A program made the position numbers and the translations under genes. This document shows, piece by piece, positions 17,372-24,421 of a stretch of 64,000 nucleotides of DNA. The notes beneath the pieces were generated by a model. That model did not search any database. It saw nothing but the letters and a program-made list of their open reading frames with translations, and was not told the origin of the DNA. Position 1 is the first letter of the stretch. Every line of letters begins with the position of its first letter. Source of the DNA: Chitinophagales bacterium (GTDB taxonomy: Bacteria; Bacteroidota; Bacteroidia; Chitinophagales; Chitinophagaceae); assembly GCA_017303335.1 (NCBI GenBank), contig JAFLBK010000001.1, positions 377,001 to 441,000 on the forward strand, written 5' to 3'.

Positions 17372-18028
17372 TTATTTAGTTGCCCAGCGGAAGGTCTGCA
17401 GCAGGTGGTCGATGTCTTTTTGAAGAAAATCCACCACCGGCCGGATGGAATCGGCATTGGGGGTTGCTTCGAAATACAGGGCGCCGCGGAAGAAATGCTT
17501 CGTGGTATCGCTTACAAAGAATTGCCGGGCTGTGGCGGCATTACCGCCTACGCGGAAGAAGACACCGCTGACGCCATTCGGCGTGCGGAATACACTGTCC
17601 TTAATGGAACTGGCAACCACTTCGTTCTTCCCGGTAAGTTTGAATGCGTCATTCACCATAAGGTCGAACACGTTCTTTCCGACGGAATCTTTATACGTAC
17701 CGTCGGGCTGTTTTACTTTATAGGTAGAACTTCCCCCCACCGCTTTATAACTCAGGAACATCTTTCCGCCCAGCGACGGAAAATCGATGTTGATCCAGTA
17801 GGGATTGAGGGTATCCTGGTCGAAGTAGGTACTATCCCGCACCACCCGGGCGTAGGATGGATATTCGAAACGGTAGGGAAAGCCCGCTTCCTCGAATTTC
17901 ACATAACTTCTTTCCGGAAAATCGATCTTGTAATAGCCACGCTTTTTCGAAGTATACGGGCTGTTGCATGCATACAGGAACAGAACGGGCAGGATCAGGG
18001 AAAGTAGTTTTGAAGCCTTTATTCGCAT
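17372..18028 (-). CDS. gldD: Gliding motility lipoprotein GldD
   Basis: 218 residues. A type II signal peptide ends at FLYAC (Cys21). The body matches GldD: KKRGYYKIDFPERSYVKFEE, YWINIDFPSLGGKMFLSYK, and FRTPNGVSGVFFRVGGNAATARQF. GldD is required for gliding in Flavobacterium and is linked with T9SS function. It begins 2 bases after the gldE stop, the conserved gldE-gldD order, and supports assignment to a gliding-lineage bacterium. Confidence 0.95.
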   Translation of the reverse strand: MRIKASKLLSLILPVLFLYACNSPYTSKKRGYYKIDFPERSYVKFEEAGFPYRFEYPSYARVVRDSTYFDQDTLNPYWINIDFPSLGGKMFLSYKAVGGSSTYKVKQPDGTYKDSVGKNVFDLMVNDAFKLTGKNEVVASSIKDSVFRTPNGVSGVFFRVGGNAATARQFFVSDTTKHFFRGALYFEATPNADSIRPVVDFLQKDIDHLLQTFRWATK

Positions 18029-18030
18029 AA

Positions 18031-19374
18031 TTATTCCGGGTTAGCAGGGTGGATCGTGATCTTGATTTTATCGAGCCGGTTCCTGGTTATTTCCAATGGG
18101 ATGAAGGTATACCCGCCGCTTACGACTTCTTCATTCACCTGGGGAAATTCGCCGGCGATCTCAAGTACCAGTCCGGCCAGGGAGTCGCTGTCACCCCGGA
18201 CCGTGTCGAAAGTATCGGCCGGCAGTTTCATGGCCTTGCATGCGTCGTTGATCATGGTTCTACCTTCGAAGATATAGGTATGATCGTCGATTTTGCGGTT
18301 GATCGTATCTTCTTCATCAAATTCATCCTTGATCTCGCCGATGATCTCTTCCATAACATCTTCCAGTGTTACGATGCCCGAGGTTCCGCCAAATTCATCC
18401 ACCACCACGGCAAAGTGCATCCGGCGGTTGCGGAATTCCTGCAGCAGGTCTTCGATCAGTTTCTGTTCGTGCACGAAATAGGGCTGGCGGATCAGCGAAT
18501 GCCAGTCGTAGGTTTCCTGTTCATTGATATAGGGAAGAATATCCTTGGTATGCAGCATGCCCACCACTTCATCGAGGCTGTTCTTATACACCGGCAGGCG
18601 GGAGTAATGCAGGTCCTCTATTTTTTTCAGCACATCCCCGAAATGGAAATTATGATCGATGCCACATACATCCAGGCGGGTGCGCATGATCTGCTTCACG
18701 GTGGTATCGCCGAATTTGCGGATCCCTTTCAGGATCGATTTTTCTTCGGTGGTGGCTTCGTGCTCGGGCAGCAGGTCGATGGCATAATCGAGGTGACTCG
18801 AATCCATGGTGGATGAATTATCCGACGAAAAACGCTGCTCGATGCGGTCGCTCAAACGAACCATCCGTTTGCTGAATCGGTAGAAGAGGCTTCCGAATAT
18901 CTCCACCACCAGGGAAGCCGTGGCGGCAAACCATATCTTATGATGCGTTGCCCATACCTTGGGAAGCACCTCGCCAAAGAGCAGCAGCAGGAACGTAACC
19001 GATACAACCTTGATCAGGAATACCGGCCAGAAATTGAAGTGCAGGCCGGATATCCAGCTATCGATGAGTATGTTGGAGATGAGGATGATACCGATGTTGA
19101 TGAAGCTGTTGCTGATGAGCATCGATGCCAGCAGCACTTTGGGCTGATCGAGCAGGTTGACAATGCGCCGGTAAGCCGGTTGTTTTTTTGTTTTAAGTAC
19201 GTTGATATCCTTATGGGTAAGCGAGAAAAAAGCGATCTCGGATCCGGCGAACAAAAAGGAGAGCATGAACAACAGGATTACCAGGAAGATAAGTACCGTG
19301 GTAGCTGCGGGGGTTATGGCTAAAAGAGAGAATCGTAAAGAACCAACGAAATCGTAAACCGAATGGTAATCCAA
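18031..19374 (-). CDS. gldE: Gliding motility-associated CNNM/CorC-type protein GldE
   Basis: 447 residues from a TTG start at 19374; no in-frame ATG fits the N-terminus. A CNNM/DUF21 membrane domain with four helices (about 25-185, with FAGSEIAFFSLTHKDIN) is followed by a pair of CBS domains (about 215-340, with TRLDVCGIDHNF and VVDEFGGTSGIVTLEDVMEEIIGE split across the second) and a CorC/HlyC C-terminal domain (about 350-440). GldE is associated with GldD in gliding bacteria; related proteins move magnesium or act in envelope stability. It follows ssb by 59 bases. Confidence 0.93.
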   Translation of the reverse strand: MDYHSVYDFVGSLRFSLLAITPAATTVLIFLVILLFMLSFLFAGSEIAFFSLTHKDINVLKTKKQPAYRRIVNLLDQPKVLLASMLISNSFINIGIILISNILIDSWISGLHFNFWPVFLIKVVSVTFLLLLFGEVLPKVWATHHKIWFAATASLVVEIFGSLFYRFSKRMVRLSDRIEQRFSSDNSSTMDSSHLDYAIDLLPEHEATTEEKSILKGIRKFGDTTVKQIMRTRLDVCGIDHNFHFGDVLKKIEDLHYSRLPVYKNSLDEVVGMLHTKDILPYINEQETYDWHSLIRQPYFVHEQKLIEDLLQEFRNRRMHFAVVVDEFGGTSGIVTLEDVMEEIIGEIKDEFDEEDTINRKIDDHTYIFEGRTMINDACKAMKLPADTFDTVRGDSDSLAGLVLEIAGEFPQVNEEVVSGGYTFIPLEITRNRLDKIKITIHPANPE

Positions 19375-19433
19375 AACAAATAGTTTTCGTGAAAAATGTT
19401 GTCTACCCGGGAACCTCTACCCGGCGTAGCCGA

Positions 19434-19865
19434 TCAAAAAGGCAGCCGCTCCGTTCCTTCATCGGGATGCGGTGGAACTTCGCCCTCGGATCCATCAATA
19501 TTTTCGTAACCCGAACCCAGTTGGGAGCCATCGCTTCTTTTATCGAGCATGATGAGATTGTCGCCTACTACTTCCGTAGCAAATTTCTTATTGCCTTCCT
19601 TGTCTTCCCAGCTGCGGGTTTTGAGGCGGCCTTCAATATAAACCAGGCTTCCCTTGTGCAGGTATTTCTGCGCCAGCTCGGCCAGGCCCCGCCAGAGAAC
19701 GACCGTATGCCATTCTGTTTGGGAGATCAGTTTACCGCTGCGATCTTTATAGGTTTCGGTGGTGGCCAGCGAGAATTTTGCCACGGCTATGTTTCCTTCC
19801 AGGAACTGCATATCCGGGTCTTTGCCAAGATTGCCTATCAGCATGACCCTGTTAACTCCTCTCAT
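19434..19865 (-). CDS. ssb: Single-stranded DNA-binding protein
   Basis: 143 residues. The OB-fold pattern is clear: MRGVNRVMLIGNLGKDPDMQ at the start, then FSLATTETYKDRSG, TEWHTVVLWRGLAELAQKYL and GSLVYIEGRLKTRSWEDKEG. The tail is short, Gly/Ser/Glu-rich and ends RLPF, not the acidic DDDIPF of E. coli, but keeps a terminal Pro-Phe for partner binding. It lies 77 bases after mutY and before gldE, the order common in this phylum. A second ssb may exist elsewhere. Confidence 0.93.
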   Translation of the reverse strand: MRGVNRVMLIGNLGKDPDMQFLEGNIAVAKFSLATTETYKDRSGKLISQTEWHTVVLWRGLAELAQKYLHKGSLVYIEGRLKTRSWEDKEGNKKFATEVVGDNLIMLDKRSDGSQLGSGYENIDGSEGEVPPHPDEGTERLPF

Positions 19866-19942
19866 AGTACATGATTTAATCCGAGCGTTTGGCGAACGTG
19901 TTTAGCGACAAATTTAAAGATACATTTTTTTCTTTTACATGG

Positions 19943-21010
19943 CTAACCCTTTTCGGCCAGGTAGCGGCTGATGAAACGGGGAAAAGCGAGGCGGGGCAAC
20001 CGGGATACAGGCACGGGCTCAAAGCCTTCAATAACAGGCATTTTATTCGCCCGGATGTACAGGAAATATCCTTCAATGGTTTGGTGAGACAGTTGCTGGA
20101 TATAGGTACCGGAAATGGATTGAACCCGGAATTGATTGCCACTGGAAATCTGCTTATAGAATCTGGCCTGGAGAAATTTTTCGGGCGGCATGCGCCGGGG
20201 TGTTTCAACGAGCACGAACTCGTGCAGGTTCTGCCAGATATCTTTCGCTGTTCGTTTTCGTACCAGCACCTTGTTATTCTGCTCGATGACCAGGTAGCAG
20301 AACCATCGCTTCTTTTTTGCCAACTGCTTCGTCTTAACCGGTAGCGACTCTACCTTTTTATCGCGAAATGCCACACATTTTTTACGCAGCGGACAGGCGC
20401 TGCATAGCGGGCTTTGTGGTTTGCACACCATCGCCCCGAAATCCATAATGGCCTGGTTGTAGACGCCCGGACTCGTTTTATCCAGCAATTCATTGGCAAG
20501 ACTGGTGAACCGTTTCTTTCCCGCCGAACTCATCGTATCCGTGGCAATGCCGAAATACCTGGCCAGCACACGGAAAACATTCCCATCAACAACCGCATGA
20601 GGCAGGTTGAAGGCAAAGGAGGCAATGGCTGCCGCCGTGTATGGCCCCACCCCCTTTAAAGCAAGAATATCTTCGTATGTGCCTGGGAATATCCCCTTTC
20701 GTTCGGTAGCAATATACCGGGCCGTCGCGATGAGGTTCCGGCAGCGGCTGTAATAACCCAGCCCTTCCCAGAGTTTGAAAACCTTTTCTTCCGGTGCAGC
20801 AGCCAGTTTGCTGATGGTTGGGTATGTTTTGATAAAGCGATTGTAATACTCCAGCCCCTGCTCTACCCGGGTTTGCTGCAGGATGATCTCGCTGAGCCAG
20901 ATCCGGTAAGGATTCTTTTCTCCCTTCCAGGGCATTTTACGATCATTATCCTTGCTGTTCCAGTGTAAAAGATTGCGGGTAAAATGGGTTTTAGACGCTT
21001 TGTCTCCCAT
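19943..21010 (-). CDS. mutY: A/G-specific adenine DNA glycosylase
   Basis: 355 residues. It removes adenine mispaired with 8-oxoguanine. The helix-hairpin-helix and catalytic region (LKGVGPYTAAAIASFAFN, then VDGNVFRVLARYFGI with the catalytic Asp) and the 4Fe-4S cluster loop CKPQSPLCSACPLRKKC are intact, and a NUDIX-like C-terminal 8-oxoG reader follows (about 235-350). First gene of the minus-strand series mutY-ssb-gldE-gldD, divergent from the HU gene. Confidence 0.95.
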   Translation of the reverse strand: MGDKASKTHFTRNLLHWNSKDNDRKMPWKGEKNPYRIWLSEIILQQTRVEQGLEYYNRFIKTYPTISKLAAAPEEKVFKLWEGLGYYSRCRNLIATARYIATERKGIFPGTYEDILALKGVGPYTAAAIASFAFNLPHAVVDGNVFRVLARYFGIATDTMSSAGKKRFTSLANELLDKTSPGVYNQAIMDFGAMVCKPQSPLCSACPLRKKCVAFRDKKVESLPVKTKQLAKKKRWFCYLVIEQNNKVLVRKRTAKDIWQNLHEFVLVETPRRMPPEKFLQARFYKQISSGNQFRVQSISGTYIQQLSHQTIEGYFLYIRANKMPVIEGFEPVPVSRLPRLAFPRFISRYLAEKG

Positions 21011-21221
21011 GGATATGATTATTTTTTATTTTGATTGCGACAGGCCGGAGAATAAATATCTTTACCTATAATCGCATGTAATTCAATATTTTACAAACCA
21101 TCCCCGATCATCCCAACGTTCGCTCGGGGTACAAACTACTTGATTATCACCATCTTGTTTGGAAAATTCGAAAAAAAAATTGTATTTTTCTGATTGTTAA
21201 TCTCATATAAAATTATAACAC
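21011..21221. promoter_or_regulatory. AT-rich divergent promoter region mutY/HU
   Basis: 211 bases, AT-rich, with both promoters expected. No exact TAnnTTTG box is seen for either gene. A 6-bp inverted repeat CCCCGA (21102-21107) / TCGGGG (21124-21129) could form a hairpin in the long HU leader. Confidence 0.35.
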
Positions 21222-21545
21222 ATGAGAAAAGCCGACCTTATTAATCAAATCTCAGAAAAAACCGGCATCCCAAAAGTAGATGTTCTGGTTACACTTGAAA
21301 CAATGTTCAAAGCGGTTAAGAGTTCACTCGCGAACGGCGAAAACATTTACATCCGCGGATTTGGCAGTTTCATTACCAAAAAAAGAGCTGCAAAAATTGG
21401 CCGTAATATTAAGAAAAATATAGCTGTGGAAATTCCTGAGCACTATATCCCGGCTTTCAAACCTGCCAAGGAGTTCATGCAGGAAATAAAATCTTCAAAA
21501 AACATCAAGGACACCCCGGTTCTTGAGGACGACAACGAAGAGTAG
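21222..21545 (+). CDS. HU/IHF family DNA-binding protein
   Basis: 107 residues. The start MRKADLINQISEKTGIP, the central VLVTLETMFKAVKSSLANGE and the beta-arm region NIYIRGFGSFITKKRAAKIGRN are standard for HU/IHF dimers that bend DNA. The C-terminus has an added acidic tail (about 90-107, ending EDDNEE) beyond the roughly 90-residue core, as in several Bacteroidota paralogues. It is followed by a hairpin at 21560 and then the TPR gene. Confidence 0.93.
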   Translation: MRKADLINQISEKTGIPKVDVLVTLETMFKAVKSSLANGENIYIRGFGSFITKKRAAKIGRNIKKNIAVEIPEHYIPAFKPAKEFMQEIKSSKNIKDTPVLEDDNEE

Positions 21546-21559
21546 TGTAACTTTGCCAT

Positions 21560-21579
21560 CCGCACTTAAGTAAGTGCGG
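21560..21579 (+). terminator. Hairpin between HU and TPR genes
   Basis: A perfect 9-bp stem CCGCACTTA / TAAGTGCGG with a 2-base loop lies 14 bases after the HU stop and 15 bases before the GTG start of the TPR gene. The sequence after it (GGCAAATTTTA) has a weak T-run. It may act as an attenuating terminator or as an mRNA processing/stability element. Confidence 0.5.
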
Positions 21580-21594
21580 GGCAAATTTTACCAG

Positions 21595-22443
21595 GTGAAA
21601 AAACAACTCATTCTCACGGCCTGTGGGCTTCTCGTTGTAGTCCTTCTCTTCCAATTCGGAAAGACCAGCATTCCAAAAAGCGCCAAGAATATTTCTGCGG
21701 CCAAAAGCCAGGCGGCAGCATTTTCTATCGCCGGTTTCATCGAAACCGAAAAAAAGAAGCTTAGTCCCTCACAATCATTGGCTCTATCCAAATTAGAAAA
21801 CAGCGTAATACGTGGAGATGTATCTGCCCAACAGGTAAAGGCCAATATGCAGCTGGCCGATTTCTGGAGAGACAGTGTTCATCTCTTCGAGCCCTATATC
21901 TATTATTTATCCGAAGCAGCTATGTTGGATAAGTCGGAAAAAAACCTCACCTTTGCTGCCCAATTGATTTTGAATAACCTTCGTGCGGAAACGGACGAGG
22001 CAAAATTGAACTGGAAAGCGGAGCAGGCAATTGCTCTATTTGAAAAAGCCATTGAACTGAACCCCTCGAACGACGATTTACAGGTAGGGCTCGGCAGTTC
22101 CTATGTATTTGGCAAGGGAAGAGCAGGTCAGTCGGACCAGACAATGAAGGGCATCCAGATCCTTCTTTCGGTTGTTCGCAAGGATTCGAACAACATGAAG
22201 GCGCAAATGATGCTTGGTATAGGTGGTTCGATATCAGGACAATATGACAAAGCAGTCGAGCGTTTACTGAAAGTTGTCAAAGCCCAGCCTGATAATCTTG
22301 AAGCAATCGCTTTCCTGGCCGATACCTATGCAGCCAAAGGCGATAAAGCCGAAGCCATAAAATGGTACACGATCAGTAAACGCCTTGCAAATGATCAGCA
22401 CTATACGCAGGAGGTAGATGAGCGGATCAGGCAACTAAAGTAA
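21595..22443 (+). CDS. Membrane-anchored TPR protein
   Basis: 282 residues from the GTG at 21595. A GTG at 21574 would put the start inside a hairpin and is rejected. An N-terminal signal anchor (KKQLILTACGLLVVVLLFQF) is followed by a charged linker and at least three TPR units (about 135-280; AIALFEKAIELNPSNDDLQ, AVERLLKVVKAQPDNLEAI, AEAIKWYTISKRLAND). It is likely a periplasm-facing scaffold. The position between HU and rng is one I recognise from related genomes, but the function is not known. Confidence 0.8.
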   Translation: MKKQLILTACGLLVVVLLFQFGKTSIPKSAKNISAAKSQAAAFSIAGFIETEKKKLSPSQSLALSKLENSVIRGDVSAQQVKANMQLADFWRDSVHLFEPYIYYLSEAAMLDKSEKNLTFAAQLILNNLRAETDEAKLNWKAEQAIALFEKAIELNPSNDDLQVGLGSSYVFGKGRAGQSDQTMKGIQILLSVVRKDSNNMKAQMMLGIGGSISGQYDKAVERLLKVVKAQPDNLEAIAFLADTYAAKGDKAEAIKWYTISKRLANDQHYTQEVDERIRQLK

Positions 22444-22499
22444 AGTACCGGGCGACCGGTCGACATATTTCAAAATATTAAAAACAAAAAAGACTAGTT

Positions 22500-22589
22500 A
22501 TGCCTTGTGGTAAAAAGAGGAAACGTCATAAAATTGCAACTCACAAGCGTAAAAAACGTTTAAGAAAGAACCGTCATAAGAAGAAGTAA
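22500..22589 (+). CDS. 29-residue highly basic protein upstream of rng
   Basis: ATG at 22500, TAA at 22587-22589. The product begins MPCGKKRKRHKIATHKRKK and continues with Arg, Lys and His to a KKK end; about two thirds of residues are basic. I recognise this kind of short protein as conserved upstream of ribonuclease G in Bacteroidota. Composition suggests it binds RNA, perhaps the ribosome, like THX-type peptides; that is inference. It is too short for most gene finders. Two hairpins separate it from rng. Confidence 0.75.
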   Translation: MPCGKKRKRHKIATHKRKKRLRKNRHKKK

Positions 22590-22603
22590 TTCTTTTTCTT
22601 AGC

Positions 22604-22670
22604 TGTGCCGCTATCTCCGTTCCGGCACATATATATACCTGCGTCATCCAGCCGATCCGGGCTGCGGATG
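22604..22670 (+). promoter_or_regulatory. Two hairpins in the leader of rng
   Basis: Hairpin 1 pairs TGTGCCG (22604-22610) with CGGCACA (22623-22629). Hairpin 2 pairs CATCCAGCC (22645-22653) with GGCT-GC-GGATG (22660-22670, a 2-base bulge). RNase E mRNA in E. coli is autoregulated through leader hairpins, so these could serve the same end here; they may also be a processing site between the small basic gene and rng. Confidence 0.4.
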
Positions 22671-22725
22671 CACGTATGCTGAGGTTTCCTTCCATGAAGT
22701 TTACGGTCTGAATAAACTTACATTT

Positions 22726-24276
22726 TTGACCAAGGAGCTTATTATAAATGCCGCCCCGCAGGGGGTTGAAATCGCCCTGCTGGAAGATAAGAAGCTGGTA
22801 GAACTGCACAGTGAAAAAGCTGATGCCAGCTTCGGCGTGGGCGACCTGTATCTGGGAAAAGTAAAAAAACTTATCCCGGGCCTGAACGCCGCTTTTGTAG
22901 ACGTTGGTTTTGAAAAAGACGCTTTTCTCCATTATACCGATCTCAGCCCCTATGTACGGTCGATCCTCAAATTCACCAATGAGGCCATCAACGATAAATC
23001 TCCCAACGGATTTGATTTTTCGAAATTCAAGGTAGAGCCGGAGATCGTAAAGACCGGGAAGATCGCCGAAGTACTCAATGGCCGGCCCAACATTCTTGTA
23101 CAGATACTCAAGGAACCCATCGCTGCCAAAGGCCCGCGCCTTAGTTGCGAACTTTCTTTACCGGGACGGTTTGTAGTGGTTACCCCATTCAACGACATCA
23201 TCGCGGTTTCCCGTAAAATCCATTCGTCCGACGAACGGAAACGGCTCCACAAGATCATTGAGGCCATCAAACCCAAAAACCTCGGTGTGATTGTACGTAC
23301 CGCGGCCGAAGGAAAGCATACCGCTGAACTTCACGAAGACCTGCTGAGCCTGATCGCCACCTGGAAAACCATCCAGACCAACCTGAAAGGCGCTGCACCT
23401 CCAGCCCGCATCCTGAGTGAACAGGGTAAAACAACCAGTATTCTCCGCGACCTGCTGAACGAGGATTTCAACCGGATCGTGGTGAACGACAAGAATATTT
23501 TTTCCGACACCAAGTCATATATCCAGCGCATTGCGCCCGATAAAGCCGATATCGTAACCTACCACAACAATGGTTCGCCGGTATTCGACAATTTCGGTAT
23601 TACCAAACAGGTGAAAGCTTCTTTCGGTAAAACCGTCAATCTGCCCAGCGGGGCCTACCTGATCATTGAGCATACCGAAGCCCTGCACGTGATCGATGTA
23701 AACAGCGGTTACAAGAGCGTCAGCAATAACCAGGAACAGAACGCACTCGAAACAAACCTTGAAGCGGCGGAAGAAATAGCACGCCAGATGCGCCTTCGCG
23801 ACCTGGGCGGTATCATTGTCGTTGATTTCATCGACATGAAGCAGGCCGAGAACAAGAAGAAGCTTGCCGACGCGATGGATCACTTCATGAAACCCGACCG
23901 GGCCAAACATGCCATCCTGGCCATCAGCAAATTCGGACTGATGCAGATCACCCGCCAGCGGATGAAGCCGGAGGTGAACATCAATACGGCTGAGATATGC
24001 CCCAGCTGCAATGGCACCGGCAAAATATCATCTACCCTGATCCTGGAGGATGAAATTGAAAAGAACCTGAGCTACCTGATCATGCAGAAGCACAAAGGGC
24101 TCAGCATCGAAGTGCATCCTATCCTGTATGCGTATCTTACCAAGGGATTCCTGTTCTCCAAACTGGCCAAATGGCGCCGTAAATACAAACAGCGTATCAA
24201 ACTGAAGTCGAGCACCAACTACCAGCTTACCGAGTTTCATTTCTTCGACGAGAACGATGAGGAAATAAAATTGTAA
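22726..24276 (+). CDS. rng: Ribonuclease E/G family endoribonuclease
   Basis: 516 residues, the length of RNase G, without the RNase E scaffold tail. TTG start at 22726 (TKELIINAAPQGVEIALLED is the conserved N-terminus; no ATG is near). It has an S1 RNA-binding domain (about 38-125, GDLYLGKVKKLIPGLNAAFVDVG), the catalytic DNase I-like part with VIDVNSG and the DLGGIIVVDFIDM acidic residues, and a zinc-link CPSCNGTG (about 425-432). It processes rRNA and turns over mRNA. Confidence 0.95.
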   Translation: MTKELIINAAPQGVEIALLEDKKLVELHSEKADASFGVGDLYLGKVKKLIPGLNAAFVDVGFEKDAFLHYTDLSPYVRSILKFTNEAINDKSPNGFDFSKFKVEPEIVKTGKIAEVLNGRPNILVQILKEPIAAKGPRLSCELSLPGRFVVVTPFNDIIAVSRKIHSSDERKRLHKIIEAIKPKNLGVIVRTAAEGKHTAELHEDLLSLIATWKTIQTNLKGAAPPARILSEQGKTTSILRDLLNEDFNRIVVNDKNIFSDTKSYIQRIAPDKADIVTYHNNGSPVFDNFGITKQVKASFGKTVNLPSGAYLIIEHTEALHVIDVNSGYKSVSNNQEQNALETNLEAAEEIARQMRLRDLGGIIVVDFIDMKQAENKKKLADAMDHFMKPDRAKHAILAISKFGLMQITRQRMKPEVNINTAEICPSCNGTGKISSTLILEDEIEKNLSYLIMQKHKGLSIEVHPILYAYLTKGFLFSKLAKWRRKYKQRIKLKSSTNYQLTEFHFFDENDEEIKL

Positions 24277-24348
24277 GGCCTACTTTATTCTAAGGATCTA
24301 CAGCATTCCTGTTTGTTTTTTCTTACTGTATTTAACTAAACAGCTTAA

Positions 24349-24394
24349 TTTAAAAAGCCACATCCAGGCTAACTATGATTGACCAGGATGTGGC
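24349..24394 (-). terminator. Terminator of the secreted protease operon
   Basis: On the minus strand a perfect 9-bp stem GCCACATCC / GGATGTGGC with a 20-base loop is followed directly by TTTTTAAATT. It lies 27 bases after the stop of the S8 protease gene. It could also slow transcription entering from rng on the other strand. Confidence 0.65.
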
Positions 24395-24421
24395 AGCTAA
24401 GCCAGTAATAACAATATCAGC

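Noticed and set aside
21574..21594. GTG start at 21574 for the TPR protein
   Set aside because: It lies inside a perfect 9-bp hairpin, and the next GTG at 21595 begins a proper signal anchor.
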